This document shows, one piece after another, positions 25,590-35,125 of a stretch of DNA of 64,000 nt (position 1 is the stretch's first letter; each line of letters begins with the position of its first letter). Location of the stretch: NCBI RefSeq assembly GCF_042680805.1, contig NZ_JBHUEM010000007.1, forward strand, positions 1 to 64,000, given 5' to 3'. Below the pieces are notes generated by a model. That model ran no database searches. It had not been told where the DNA came from and saw only the letters and a list, made by a program, of their open reading frames with translations. This DNA comes from Bacillus_CJ salitolerans. Lineage in GTDB: Bacteria; Bacillota; Bacilli; Bacillales; SA4. The translations under genes were made by a program, and so were the position numbers.

Positions 25590-26516
25590 CTAATAGGTAA
25601 CCAAGACTTTTAATGGATTTATCCTACCTTCACTCAAATCTTCAAAACATTGAATAAGGTCTTGTTTTGAAATTGTTTCTTCAAATAGCTTATGTAAAAA
25701 AGGAGTCTTCTTAGTTTGAGTAAAAAACCATTCTGCATGTTTTCTATAATCATAGCCATCACTCGATCCAACTATTTTCAGTTCTTTCTCATAAAAAGCT
25801 GGTTCTAATTGGAGCTTGTCTTTATTGCCATCTGAAAGAATACAAATCGAACCATCTTTTACAAGGGAATGTTGAAGCGTCTTAAAAGCATGATGGCTTC
25901 CTGAGCATTCTAATCCATATTCATAAAAGATTTCGGGACATTCATCTGAACGACTATATATTTTGTTAGCTCCAAATAATTTGGCTATGTCTCTCCTTGA
26001 TGTATTTGGTTCTATCACATCAACGTGCTTTACTTTCATGTACTCCTTTAAGAAAAAGACAGTTAAAAGGCCCATGGTTCCCATTCCGGTTACTAATACT
26101 TTATCTGTCTCCTTCGGATTAAGTTTAAGAACCCCTTTTCCAGCGTCACAGGACAAGATGGTAAGGAGTGCATTCGAATAATGAATATCATGTGGAACTG
26201 GGATTGCTTTATCCGCTTTTATCATTCCATAATCTTTATGTCCATACGATGCGATCACTCTGTCACCTATTGCTAAAGAATTGACTTCCCCACCGATTCC
26301 AATTACTTCCCCATAATTTTCATATCCTGTTTCCTTCGGATAACGTGGCACTTCCTCTGTTATGTCTGTTTCCATATACTGTGGAAGCTCTGCTCCTATA
26401 CTAATCGCACTTGCAATGGTTTTAATTAAAATTTCATCTTTTTTGAGTGGAGGTAGAATTTTCTGAATCCATTTGAGATCTTTTTTTCCGAACAATACAA
26501 GTGAATGTTGCTCCAT
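25590..26516 (-). CDS. medium-chain dehydrogenase/reductase, zinc ligands lost
   Basis: A 308-residue MDR-fold oxidoreductase. VLVTGMGTMGLLTVFFL is the NAD(P)-binding GxGxxG and GYENYGEVIGIGGEV aligns with the GHExxGxV motif, but His is replaced by Tyr and the first Cys ligand is also absent (AISIGAEL), so a catalytic zinc is unlikely. About 40 residues shorter than standard alcohol dehydrogenases. Same strand as the nitrilase gene, 76 bases upstream. Substrate unknown. Confidence 0.8.
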   Translation of the reverse strand: MEQHSLVLFGKKDLKWIQKILPPLKKDEILIKTIASAISIGAELPQYMETDITEEVPRYPKETGYENYGEVIGIGGEVNSLAIGDRVIASYGHKDYGMIKADKAIPVPHDIHYSNALLTILSCDAGKGVLKLNPKETDKVLVTGMGTMGLLTVFFLKEYMKVKHVDVIEPNTSRRDIAKLFGANKIYSRSDECPEIFYEYGLECSGSHHAFKTLQHSLVKDGSICILSDGNKDKLQLEPAFYEKELKIVGSSDGYDYRKHAEWFFTQTKKTPFLHKLFEETISKQDLIQCFEDLSEGRINPLKVLVTY

Positions 26517-26912
26517 TTCAAATCACCCCTTCTTGAATTAACTTAACACAAATGTTTCAAAAATGGTCCCATTATTCATGCCTCTCAGTAAAACTCTACT
26601 AACTCTTCCATGTTCTATTTAGTGATCATAAGGTATTAACTGTCTCATTTAAGAGGACGAGTCGATTATGCCTATCAAATAATCATAATTATTTTGAAAA
26701 AGATATAAAACTCGAATTATGAACAAACAGTATTGAAAATGACAAGAGTAAACCTTAATAAAAATTAAAATTGAATGTGATAGATACTAGCCTATGATTA
26801 TTAATTCGAGTATCTTTTTGGAAACCTTTACCATGTAACGTTTATCCTCATTAACCGTCCAATTAATAAAAGAGGGAAGGTATTCCCCTCCCCGTAAAAA
26901 TGGAGGAAAATT
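26517..26912. other. 396-bp AT-rich divergent intergenic region
   Basis: No gene seen. It must contain the promoters of the divergent MDR and lipoprotein genes. ACTCGAATTA (near 26709) and TAATTCGAGT (near 26804) are perfect inverted repeats about 85 bases apart; meaning unknown. Confidence 0.4.
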
Positions 26913-28169
26913 ATGAACAATTTTAAAAAATCGGTTATGGTAGGAACTCTAATAGCCATACTATCCGGTTGTGGTACAGAGGATATGTATGTTCAAAATG
27001 TAAATGCACATACAGCTGTGATTGAAAATAACTCGGGTTGGGAAACCCTAGAAGTTATTAGCAACAGACCGATTATTGCAAAATTAGAACAAACCGATAA
27101 GAAATCATCTCAACGCGATAAAGAGATTGAAAAGATTAAGGAATCTAACGAATTTAAAGAGGGGTTATTTGGTGAGCCAACTCAAGAGTTAGCAGAATCT
27201 CTTTCCATACAACAAGTCGAGGGAAGTATTGTCATTCCTGAACTGATTGAAGTGTATGGAGGGCATGCTGCTTTTAATAAAGAGGGTGTCATTTTCTTTG
27301 AAAACCAATCTCAAGGTGCAGAACAATCAGGATTATGGATAGGAATAAAAGCACCTGATGAAAGATTGCATACCTTTATAGATAAAATGCAAAAGAAGGT
27401 AGATGCTGGAGAAATAAGGGCTGAGTATATTTTTATTTACTACACGCCGTATACCACTTACGAAAACGAGCAGCTTTCAAACCAAGTAGTAAGTGAAGTT
27501 CAAAAAATCGTAAAACAAAATGAGGCTCTTAAACGTGGTTCTTTCGGTATAAATGTGGATACAATAACAGGTCATATAAATATTGATCATAACTTTTTAA
27601 CCGAAGATTTACAACAAAAACTAGTTCAACTCTTTAAGGATAGGAATGTGAATTTTATACAGAGTGGACCAATGATTCCAAAAGAGGGGGAGTCTGATAT
27701 TATCAATCCATCCTCCACATATACAGAGCAATTAACGAAGGAAGGCTCCTATGTCTTAGAGGTTAGTAAGGATAAAATCTTAGTTATTGATGCTCAATCA
27801 ATGAATTATGGTCAAACTGGTGGCGATAGTGAATATTTTTCAGCTATCTATTACCAATTTCCACATTCCTCTGATAAGCTTCGAGTCGGACAACGCGTTA
27901 AGGTTGTTCCATCCGGTCCGATCTTGGAATCATATCCAGGTCAAGGCTCTGCTTCATTTGTAGAAATTCTGCCAGAGTATAAGCCACCGGCAGCAGAATT
28001 ATCAGAATCTCATGTGGTAGCAAGAGCGATTGAAAAGGCAAATGAACATTCTCATGTGGGAATTCTTGCCATTCGTCAAATAAACTACGATGAAGAACTA
28101 GATGAATGGACTATACAGTTTAAACCTAGTGATGGAGATTCCTTTGAGGTTCAAGTTGAAGATAAGTAA
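26913..28169 (+). CDS. lipoprotein with DUF3221-like domain
   Basis: A 418-residue exported lipoprotein: signal peptide with lipobox ILSGC (Cys20). Residues about 60-130 are charged; the middle part (AFNKEGVIFFENQSQ, GSFGINVDTITGHINIDHNF) is unassigned; residues about 285-355 resemble DUF3221, GSYVLEVSKDKILVIDA to RVGQRVKVVPSGPILESYPG. A further C-terminal stretch has a YDEELDEWTIQF strand pair. ATG follows GGAGG. Probably a surface protein of unknown role; monocistronic. Confidence 0.75.
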   Translation: MNNFKKSVMVGTLIAILSGCGTEDMYVQNVNAHTAVIENNSGWETLEVISNRPIIAKLEQTDKKSSQRDKEIEKIKESNEFKEGLFGEPTQELAESLSIQQVEGSIVIPELIEVYGGHAAFNKEGVIFFENQSQGAEQSGLWIGIKAPDERLHTFIDKMQKKVDAGEIRAEYIFIYYTPYTTYENEQLSNQVVSEVQKIVKQNEALKRGSFGINVDTITGHINIDHNFLTEDLQQKLVQLFKDRNVNFIQSGPMIPKEGESDIINPSSTYTEQLTKEGSYVLEVSKDKILVIDAQSMNYGQTGGDSEYFSAIYYQFPHSSDKLRVGQRVKVVPSGPILESYPGQGSASFVEILPEYKPPAAELSESHVVARAIEKANEHSHVGILAIRQINYDEELDEWTIQFKPSDGDSFEVQVEDK

Positions 28170-28429
28170 AAGGATTAAAAAATGTGAAAAAAATTCACAT
28201 TATCAGATGTATTATGTTTATGTGTCGTACATCCCATTGTTTAACTAACAGTTCGTTAGGTCAAAAGCGTATCTGCTTGTTGTAGCACAACGGCTATTTG
28301 AAGATTTTGTTGGATATTATTTATTCAATATTCAACAAACATACTATTTGTTCGTTTTACCATGACTTCATTTGGAAATATATGGTACAATAAGATTAGA
28401 GAATCAAATAACCTAAATGGGGGGATACG

Positions 28430-28591
28430 ATGATTTGGTTAATCTTCGTTATACCAGTAGTCATTATTTGCAGTATAGCCATCTATTTCGAAAAGAAATC
28501 CGGTGCAGTTCCACCTGATACGAATAAAGGTAATCATAACGCCGAAACAATAGCTTCCAACAATGATAAGAATAATTTTGGTGGTTTGTAA
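28430..28591 (+). CDS. small membrane-anchored protein, 53 aa
   Basis: An intact short gene with GGGGG before ATG and a terminator just after the stop. One membrane helix spans about residues 2-17 (MIWLIFVIPVVIICSIAIYF), followed by a polar, Asn-rich tail of about 35 residues that is probably outside or disordered. Family not recognised. Confidence 0.6.
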   Translation: MIWLIFVIPVVIICSIAIYFEKKSGAVPPDTNKGNHNAETIASNNDKNNFGGL

Positions 28592-28600
28592 TCACTAGAG

Positions 28601-28634
28601 ACAGTTTCGTTATTTTAACGGAACTGTTTTTTCA
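28601..28634 (+). terminator. terminator after the small membrane gene
   Basis: ACAGTTTCGTT (28601-28611) pairs with AACGGAACTGT (28617-28627) with one G-U pair, followed by T6. Confidence 0.88.
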
Positions 28635-28714
28635 TTTATAGCGCCTCTAACAAAATAGCCTTGAATTTTTTTTAATAGCATCAATCTATAAAAATTCAAA
28701 GTGTCCTTCTTAGA

Positions 28715-29665
28715 TCAGCGCACCCGTTTGTTTATTATCTTTAACTCTTCATTTGTTGTCCTTTTGATTTCTTCAATTTTAAACGCTATGATTTTTTGGA
28801 TTTTCTCTTCCGAAGTATATCCTTGAAAATACTTCTCGATTTCCCAAGCTAACATCATTGCAGTATGGTCAATGTACATATAATGAAAATCATGACTGTA
28901 ATCTTCAGTATTAAGGTTAAATTTACTGTTATTAAGAATTATTCTATACAAATTTTTTACATATTGAATCAGTTCAGAATCGTATATATCTTGCAACATA
29001 ATTGTTATATCTCTTAATGGAGTGCCAATAGCTGTCCACTCCCAGTCAATAAACCAAACCTGATCCTCATGGTAAAAAATATTATCCAAATGAGGGTCTC
29101 CGTGAGTTAAGACTAATGGGCTCCTTGGATTATAATTTACTAAATCTAATTGCTTATATGAATAATGTAATGTCTCAATCCAATCTGTATCAGCCCACTG
29201 ATTCCGTGAGCATAATTTATTTAATTGATCTAAGCACCATTCATACCATTCAGAGGTTATTTGGTGAATTGGTAACTCGAATGTATTTTGACTATGATTT
29301 ATACTATGTATCTCTAAAAACCTCCCCAGAATTTTTTCAATTAGTATTCTTTTATCCTCTTTTGGTAGGTTTTCAAATGCATTTTTTAGAGGTGATTTAA
29401 AATCGTACATTAGTATAGCTTGGGGAGAAGTACTCCAAACTTTTACAACTTTATTAAACGCCATTATACTGTCTTTTAAATTCGTATAAATTTCTACTTC
29501 ATTATTTCGATCAGTTAAAAATTCTTTATAAATATAACTGAATTTTTGATAGTCTTTATCTTGGACATCAACTCTAACTATGTTTCCCGCATGAGCTCCA
29601 TCTATATTCTCCTCATTAAGGATCTTCATGCCTATCTCATATAACCTTCGGTCTAGATTTGTCAT
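28715..29665 (-). CDS. aminoglycoside-phosphotransferase-fold kinase
   Basis: A 316-residue APH/choline-kinase-fold protein. VLTHGDPHLDNIFYHED carries the catalytic Asp and Asn of the HGDxxxxN loop, and WFIDWEWTAIGTPLRDI the metal-binding Asp. Chromosomal members phosphorylate diverse small molecules and need not confer resistance. ATG 29665 follows GGAGGAGG; the frame extends upstream without a site. Single gene. Confidence 0.85.
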   Translation of the reverse strand: MTNLDRRLYEIGMKILNEENIDGAHAGNIVRVDVQDKDYQKFSYIYKEFLTDRNNEVEIYTNLKDSIMAFNKVVKVWSTSPQAILMYDFKSPLKNAFENLPKEDKRILIEKILGRFLEIHSINHSQNTFELPIHQITSEWYEWCLDQLNKLCSRNQWADTDWIETLHYSYKQLDLVNYNPRSPLVLTHGDPHLDNIFYHEDQVWFIDWEWTAIGTPLRDITIMLQDIYDSELIQYVKNLYRIILNNSKFNLNTEDYSHDFHYMYIDHTAMMLAWEIEKYFQGYTSEEKIQKIIAFKIEEIKRTTNEELKIINKRVR

Positions 29666-29810
29666 GATAACCTCCTCCATTAAAGGAATTAACCAATTCA
29701 ACACATATATTTTAAAACAATACAACTTGTTGCCAACTGGAATCTTATATATATATGCGGGTAGAATTTTTTCTTCTTAAACTAACTCTTCCCTATACTT
29801 CATCAGCAAA

Positions 29811-29836
29811 AAGCTCTAATCTTTTAATTAGAGCCT
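29811..29836 (-). terminator. terminator
   Basis: GCTCTAAT (29813-29820) pairs with ATTAGAGC (29827-29834); minus strand continues TTTTTGC. Serves the gene that stops at 29914. Confidence 0.75.
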
Positions 29837-29913
29837 CGTAAAAATACATATCGTAATCTATTCTATTCTAAAATTGTTTATAGCCATAATAATACGACTA
29901 ATTTACTCTTAAA

Positions 29914-30573
29914 CTAGTTGTATCTCAACTTCTGATTTAGTAGTTCCGTGACCATTTGTACAGTATCTTTTACGAACTCATCAACTTCAACAGCTGAAAG
30001 ATAGATAAACTCATGTTCATCTGAAATCGTGCTACTCTGATAAAATTTAGTAATATTTCCAATCTGTTCTAATGTCTGCCCTTTTTTAAAAAAATCCAAG
30101 TACTCTGGAAAATCGGTTATGTGTTGAAAATCAGTCCAGAAAATATTATCTTTATGATTTTTAAGGTATAAAAAATCTAAACCGTACCAATCTCTCTTAA
30201 CTAGTCTAGAGTATTCTGGAGTATTTAGTATTTCCTGGTACACTTTTTCCCTTTTCTTTTGCTCGAGGAGCTTAATCCATTCTTCATCAGTCACCAAGTG
30301 AATATAGTATCCTAGATAATAAGAAAACTTACGAGACGAGCTTTCATGTTCGTCACTAAGATACTCATTGTAAAAGGAATTAGCGTTAATTTTACCTTCA
30401 ACCTCAAAATGCGTAATCTCTTTTGGGGGTGTGGGTATACCATTTTCTCCAATAAGTCCACAGTCTGGGCCTATATTACCAACCAAAAATTCTATTGGTG
30501 AAACAGGAATATCATTTTTTAATAATTCTTCAGCGATTCTAAAGTGTGTAACCCAAGTAGCCAAATTTCTCAC
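29914..30573 (-). CDS. zinc-dependent phospholipase C-like protein
   Basis: About 219 residues, all-helical, with the His/Asp pattern of the bacterial zinc-dependent phospholipase C fold: an N-terminal WVTHFRIAEELL, VGNIGPDCG, ITHFEVEG and GYYIHLVTDEEW. Homologues in firmicutes are annotated as hydrolases of unknown substrate; there is no signal peptide, so it is probably cytoplasmic. GTG 30573 overlaps the GGAG site; TTG three codons later is better spaced. Confidence 0.72.
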   Translation of the reverse strand: MRNLATWVTHFRIAEELLKNDIPVSPIEFLVGNIGPDCGLIGENGIPTPPKEITHFEVEGKINANSFYNEYLSDEHESSSRKFSYYLGYYIHLVTDEEWIKLLEQKKREKVYQEILNTPEYSRLVKRDWYGLDFLYLKNHKDNIFWTDFQHITDFPEYLDFFKKGQTLEQIGNITKFYQSSTISDEHEFIYLSAVEVDEFVKDTVQMVTELLNQKLRYN

Positions 30574-30751
30574 TCCAATATTTGTATATTTGAATATTTA
30601 CATCAAAATGACTTCGCTATGAGGTTCAAGGATTCCTTTTTTTTGGATACAAAAATATATAATTGGACATTTTTGTTCCTATTCAACTTAGAACATAAAA
30701 TAAAAAATAAAGGTTTTAACTTCAACATCTGGCGCTTTATTGATATATCAA

Positions 30752-30800
30752 CAAAAAAAAGAGATACTAATCGAAGTCCGATTTGTATCTCTAATTCGTG
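30752..30800 (-). terminator. terminator of the sigma/VOC unit
   Basis: AGAGATAC (30760-30767) pairs with GTATCTCT (30785-30792); on the minus strand T8 follows. About 70 bases after the VOC gene. Confidence 0.82.
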
Positions 30801-30862
30801 TGTTTTTAATTGTTTTCTACCTATGTTCCGAGTTCTTTAATCCGAGAAAAGAATATCTTTTA

Positions 30863-31216
30863 TTAACACTTACAAATCATTAAATGATTACCGTCAGGAT
30901 CCTTGAAATTAAAAAAGTGCTGATGCTGGATCTCTCCTACTAATTCAATGTTCTTATCTTTCATATACTGGTAAGACCTTTCAATATCTTCTGTATTCAA
31001 ATGAAAGAGCGGCGTGGTTATGATTGCTTCTTCAGAATAAATCTTACTATCAAGCACAATACCAGTACCATTCATTGGTAGTACATATAGGTGTCCGAAC
31101 AGTATTTCTCCATTTGCTTCTATTCCGAGTAAATCACAATACCAATCTCGAGCCTTTTCAATATTGCTTACAGGTATAAAGACTGTTCCGATTTGATTTA
31201 ATATAGGGTTTTTCAT
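30863..31216 (-). CDS. VOC-family (glyoxalase-like) protein
   Basis: A 117-residue VOC protein: IGTVFIPVSNIEKARDWYCD, later FHLNTEDIERSYQYM and FNFKDPDGNHLMICK. The N-terminal His ligand of glyoxalase I is replaced (IGTVF), so it may be a binding protein or an unrelated dioxygenase-like member. ATG 31216 follows GGAGG. It lies 39 bases downstream of the sigma-factor gene and is presumably co-transcribed. Confidence 0.82.
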   Translation of the reverse strand: MKNPILNQIGTVFIPVSNIEKARDWYCDLLGIEANGEILFGHLYVLPMNGTGIVLDSKIYSEEAIITTPLFHLNTEDIERSYQYMKDKNIELVGEIQHQHFFNFKDPDGNHLMICKC

Positions 31217-31255
31217 TCCAATACCTCCATAATATATTTTCAATTCATTTTAGAT

Positions 31256-32185
31256 TTAGCTCCAATTAACGGGTGGCTTTACTAATTGAGCACTCATCCC
31301 TAATTCTTTTGCTGCAGCAAAGATTAACTCTTTTCTAAAAAAATAGCTTTTATGACTGACAATTTTATTATTTTCTACTTCTTGAATTTGAATATCATGG
31401 ATTTCCGGACCATGTTCTTGATCTGCCAACACAATAATAACAGGTCTCCCCCATAATATAAACTCCTTCGCATAATGTCCCGGTAAGCCAAAGCGGAGTG
31501 AACCCTTAAGCATTTCTCCCTTTGAATACTCTTGAAACCCTAAAAATGCCTCATTATCGGCATTCTCACTAAATAATGATAATAATCCAGTTAAATCTCC
31601 GTTATTAAAGGCTTTTAGGTATTCTTTTATTACAGGATTAGTAACATGTTTAGGTGATTTCTTGTTTTCATAGTCAAGGGTTTTTACTTTCCTTCTAGCC
31701 CTTTGCACGGCCGCATACACTCCTCCTGGTGTACTATGTACCATTCCTGCTATTTCATCAGCACTAAACTGAAACACATCAAAAAGAAGAAATGTTGCTA
31801 ACTGCTTTGGTGTTAACACTGATTCCATTACTAATAAAATTTCTTCAATTATTAGACTGTCGGAAGAATCAGTAGCTTCTTCCTGGACTGAATCTAATGT
31901 CCCGACTTCCCGCTTTCGTTTTTTACATTGATCTAACCATGAATTTGTTGCGATTCGAAATAAATAATACTTTTTGTCTGTAATTTCACTCCACCTAAGG
32001 GGTAGGAGACCAAATGACTTCAGAAGTGTTTCCTGAAAAAGATCTTCACCGTCCCAAGGTGAACCAGTTAAGTACTTACAAAAGCTCCAAAGATCTTGTG
32101 AATACGTGGAAACAATGGCATCAAATTCGTTTTTCACTTTCCTCGTACTTTGTACAAGCTCATTCTCAATTATGTCATTTCTCAC
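31256..32185 (-). CDS. SigJ/ECF41-like sigma factor with SnoaL-like extension
   Basis: A 309-residue sigma factor. Region 2 is about residues 20-90 (SQDLWSFCKYLTGSPWDGED then LFQETLLKSF), region 4 about 115-170 (SADEIAGMVHSTPGGVYAAV), and residues about 180-300 form a SnoaL-type domain (NPVIKEYLKAFNNGDL, GLLSLFSENA). In ECF41-type sigma factors this fused domain replaces a separate anti-sigma factor and tunes activity. GTG start with AAAGGAGG. Followed by a VOC gene, a plausible target or ligand-handling partner. Confidence 0.85.
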   Translation of the reverse strand: MRNDIIENELVQSTRKVKNEFDAIVSTYSQDLWSFCKYLTGSPWDGEDLFQETLLKSFGLLPLRWSEITDKKYYLFRIATNSWLDQCKKRKREVGTLDSVQEEATDSSDSLIIEEILLVMESVLTPKQLATFLLFDVFQFSADEIAGMVHSTPGGVYAAVQRARRKVKTLDYENKKSPKHVTNPVIKEYLKAFNNGDLTGLLSLFSENADNEAFLGFQEYSKGEMLKGSLRFGLPGHYAKEFILWGRPVIIVLADQEHGPEIHDIQIQEVENNKIVSHKSYFFRKELIFAAAKELGMSAQLVKPPVNWS

Positions 32186-32470
32186 AATATACCTCCTTTT
32201 CTTTATCTATTAATAAAACGATTTAACTGGAAAGAATTATACTCTTTACATCTAAATTGTTTTAGAAAGGTGTTCTCTTTAATAGGTGTTATTACGTACT
32301 ATATATCTACTAAATATTAACAAACTATTATTCATTTTGGAATTGTGTAACAATTCAAGAAGCCTAACCTTTTATATCATTATGTTGAAATATTTTCCAC
32401 TTGCCGATTGCATCTATTAAGTATTAATTGTTATAGTGGAAAATAATTACTGAGAATAAAGGGGATTCAC

Positions 32471-33244
32471 ATGGACTATAAAATTGTATTTTTTGATGTT
32501 GATGGAACAATCACTCACCATGAGGATGGTAGCATCCCTACAACTACTAAAGAAGCGATTCAATCTTTACTACATAAGGGAATAAAAGTCGTAGCAGCTA
32601 CTGGTAGGCCGCTATCAATGTGTAAAGAACTTGAAGAGTTAGGTATTGATACGTTTATTACTGCGAATGGAGCTTATGTAAAGCATCAGCAAGATGTTAT
32701 TCATAAAGTTCCAATGAAGAAATCTATTATTCAAGAAGTCTTTGATTTTGCACAAAAAGAAAATGATGGATTATCCTTTTATACGGAAAGCTTTAGTATG
32801 AATGGTGTAAACAATTCTCATATTCTTAAGGCACTAATGGAAACGCTATCCATAGGGAACTATCCTCCAATTCGTTTTCGAATAGACGATGAAGAGGTGT
32901 ATTTAATGTGTTTATTTGCTTCTGAGGATACCGTCCAAAAATACATGAATACATTCCCGCACCTCATCTTTTATAGATGGCACCCTTTCATTTTAAATGT
33001 TTTGCAAGAAGAGGTGTCGAAGTCTCTAGCTATCAAAAAGGTATTAAGATACTTTAACATTCAGCCTGCAGAGGCCATTGCTTTCGGGGACGGAGAGAAT
33101 GATATCGATATGCTTGAATTAGTCGGTCTTGGTATCGCTATGGGAAATGGAAGCGAAAATCTTATGAAGGTTGCAGATTTCGTCACAAAAAAATCCAGTG
33201 AAGATGGCATTGATTATGCATTAAAGAAGTATGAAATTATTTAA
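32471..33244 (+). CDS. Cof-type HAD phosphatase
   Basis: A 257-residue haloacid-dehalogenase hydrolase with a type IIB cap. Motif I is FFDVDGTIT (nucleophile Asp), motif II AATGRP, and motif IV AIAFGDGENDIDML, LGIAMGNG with the metal-binding aspartates. Such enzymes dephosphorylate sugar phosphates or flavin-type metabolites. Single gene, AAGGGG upstream, terminator downstream. Confidence 0.93.
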   Translation: MDYKIVFFDVDGTITHHEDGSIPTTTKEAIQSLLHKGIKVVAATGRPLSMCKELEELGIDTFITANGAYVKHQQDVIHKVPMKKSIIQEVFDFAQKENDGLSFYTESFSMNGVNNSHILKALMETLSIGNYPPIRFRIDDEEVYLMCLFASEDTVQKYMNTFPHLIFYRWHPFILNVLQEEVSKSLAIKKVLRYFNIQPAEAIAFGDGENDIDMLELVGLGIAMGNGSENLMKVADFVTKKSSEDGIDYALKKYEII

Positions 33245-33313
33245 GGAAGAGTATAGATGATGATTGTTCTTCACTAGTGGTCAAGTTCAACAATTTTTCT
33301 TTACTTAGGGAAT

Positions 33314-33361
33314 AAAAAAATAGTCCCAATATGAGAAGTAATGAATCGGACTATTTTTTAA
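33314..33361. terminator. bidirectional terminator
   Basis: A6-TAGTCC (33315-33326) pairs with GGACTA-T6 (33348-33359). It separates the HAD gene from the convergent HEXXH gene. Confidence 0.85.
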
Positions 33362-33374
33362 CATATTAGAGTCT

Positions 33375-33902
33375 TCATATTAATAGATTGTGATGATTTA
33401 ATAACTTTTCAAGAGAATGATAATCCTGTATTACTGTTTTATAAATCCAAATGTAATGATCCTGAATGAGATATTCAATCACATCAGTTGCTTTATCTCG
33501 ACCTAAGAGTTGTTTGATTGCACGAATTTCTAGGAAGTTAATAATGAGATGAAGATAGGTAGAAAATTCATCCTTTGCTCCTAAAGGATATCCAACCGGA
33601 ACCTGTTGGTAATTTTCCTTTAATTCATCAATTACACTTATTAATTGGTCAAAATTCTGCACTGCATACCAATGAATTTGTTCATGAACATACGTGGAAA
33701 GTAGAACTCCTTCATTTTTTACATGCCGTGTATTCATGGTTAAAACAGGATGACTATACGAAATCGAGGCTAGCTCATCAACTAGGATGTTACGTGTGAA
33801 AATCCACTTTACTATATGCTCATTTTTATTAAACATTAGTAACATTTCTTTTACTTTTAGTTCATTAGTTGAGTTGTTTTTACAATAAATTTGTAGTTGC
33901 AT
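33375..33902 (-). CDS. hypothetical protein with HEXXH-type motif
   Basis: A 175-residue protein containing STYVHEQIHWYAV, an HExxH motif in a helix as in zinc metallopeptidases (gluzincin-like), with a possible third ligand in EFSTYLHLIINFLEIRA. No signal peptide. The family is not one I recognise, but the motif context suggests a small cytoplasmic metalloprotein. ATG follows AGGAG. Confidence 0.6.
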   Translation of the reverse strand: MQLQIYCKNNSTNELKVKEMLLMFNKNEHIVKWIFTRNILVDELASISYSHPVLTMNTRHVKNEGVLLSTYVHEQIHWYAVQNFDQLISVIDELKENYQQVPVGYPLGAKDEFSTYLHLIINFLEIRAIKQLLGRDKATDVIEYLIQDHYIWIYKTVIQDYHSLEKLLNHHNLLI

Positions 33903-33984
33903 GTTGAGCTCCTATTCTATAATCCTATTAAACCTTCAAAACTATTAGTAGTACTTTCATTTGATGGACCTTTTTCATCTGCTC

Positions 33985-34497
33985 CTAGAATTCTCTTCCT
34001 TCTATTAATAGTCTTAAATTACGCTCATTTATCCCGTTTTGACAGAAATGATAGGAAATATTCGTAAGTCTTTTTGAACGATCTACAATTTGACCTAAAT
34101 GGTAGCCAGTATGTTCCACTAAATGAAAGAGATTGTGAATATCTATTTTAATTGGACTGCACACCGCTTGGTTACCTAGTTCAGTATCAAGTGCATCAAA
34201 TGAATGTTGGATTATTTCTGTTACCCTTTCCTTTGGAAGATTTGGAACTGGAAAATAATCCTCTATTCCACTTTTAAATCCTTCATGGTTTTTATTCGTA
34301 TATAGTGCAGTCAATCTATTAATATGTTCACAAATATGAAGAACAATACTGCCAATAGGATTTAAAGATTCCATTTCTTTCTCCCATAAATCTTCATTTT
34401 TTATGGATTGAACAGATTGTAGTAATTTAGGAAGATAGTGATTGTACATCCTTCCCCTTGAAATATTTATAAATAATTTTAACGTTTCATTCTCCAT
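33985..34497 (-). CDS. DinB-fold protein
   Basis: A 170-residue four-helix-bundle DinB/YfiT-like protein, a family of metal-dependent thiol S-transferases and related enzymes (not the DNA polymerase). Candidate metal histidines lie in IVLHICEHINRL and in LVEHTGYHLGQIVDRSK. ATG 34497 has AGGAG; the frame runs further upstream without a site. Another DinB-fold gene is at 35126. Confidence 0.8.
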   Translation of the reverse strand: MENETLKLFINISRGRMYNHYLPKLLQSVQSIKNEDLWEKEMESLNPIGSIVLHICEHINRLTALYTNKNHEGFKSGIEDYFPVPNLPKERVTEIIQHSFDALDTELGNQAVCSPIKIDIHNLFHLVEHTGYHLGQIVDRSKRLTNISYHFCQNGINERNLRLLIEGREF

Positions 34498-34542
34498 ATA
34501 CTCACTCCTATGGACTATCATTACGCAGATTTTCATACATCA

Positions 34543-34989
34543 TCAAATGAAATAAGGTAAGTAATAGATGATACTACTGGCAATACCTACTAATGAAAAA
34601 ATGATCGTTCCAATTGAAAATGGGTTTAGATTGAAACTGAAGGTTTTTACTTCATTAGGTTCCATTTTTACACCCAAATATTTGTTTTGAATATTGACTC
34701 TATTTGTTTCACGATTGGAATACAATGTAAATACCCAAATAAATCCAAAAAACAAGAAGGAACACATAAACAATGCGTCAATGAAAGACCAATTAATTAG
34801 TATACTTATTAGCTGTACAATTCCAATTTCCACAGTTAGAGTTATAAAAATGATAATGACAGTTCGTAAGATTGAATTTAATTTATTTAAGGATCCTTCC
34901 ACTTTTTCGAGACTTTTGCCTATAACATATGAAATTATAATAATTCCAAAAATAGATAAATAAACAATTAGAGCTTTTATAATATTCAA
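34543..34989 (-). CDS. four-helix membrane protein, unknown
   Basis: A 148-residue protein with predicted membrane segments about 5-24, 43-65, 68-88 and 124-145 and a short polar loop between the third and fourth. TTG start with GGAGTGATAGGA upstream. It may form an operon with the DinB-fold gene 45 bases downstream. No family recognised. Confidence 0.55.
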   Translation of the reverse strand: MNIIKALIVYLSIFGIIIISYVIGKSLEKVEGSLNKLNSILRTVIIIFITLTVEIGIVQLISILINWSFIDALFMCSFLFFGFIWVFTLYSNRETNRVNIQNKYLGVKMEPNEVKTFSFNLNPFSIGTIIFSLVGIASSIIYYLPYFI

Positions 34990-35125
34990 TTCCTATCACT
35001 CCACTTCTATTGTTATCTATTTAATTACGTATAGCGATGTAATAAGTTCCACCTATAGCAAATATTACATATAGCGTTATTTATTCAACTGATTAGTGGG
35101 GAGTTGGTTTTTTTTTGTAAAACTA

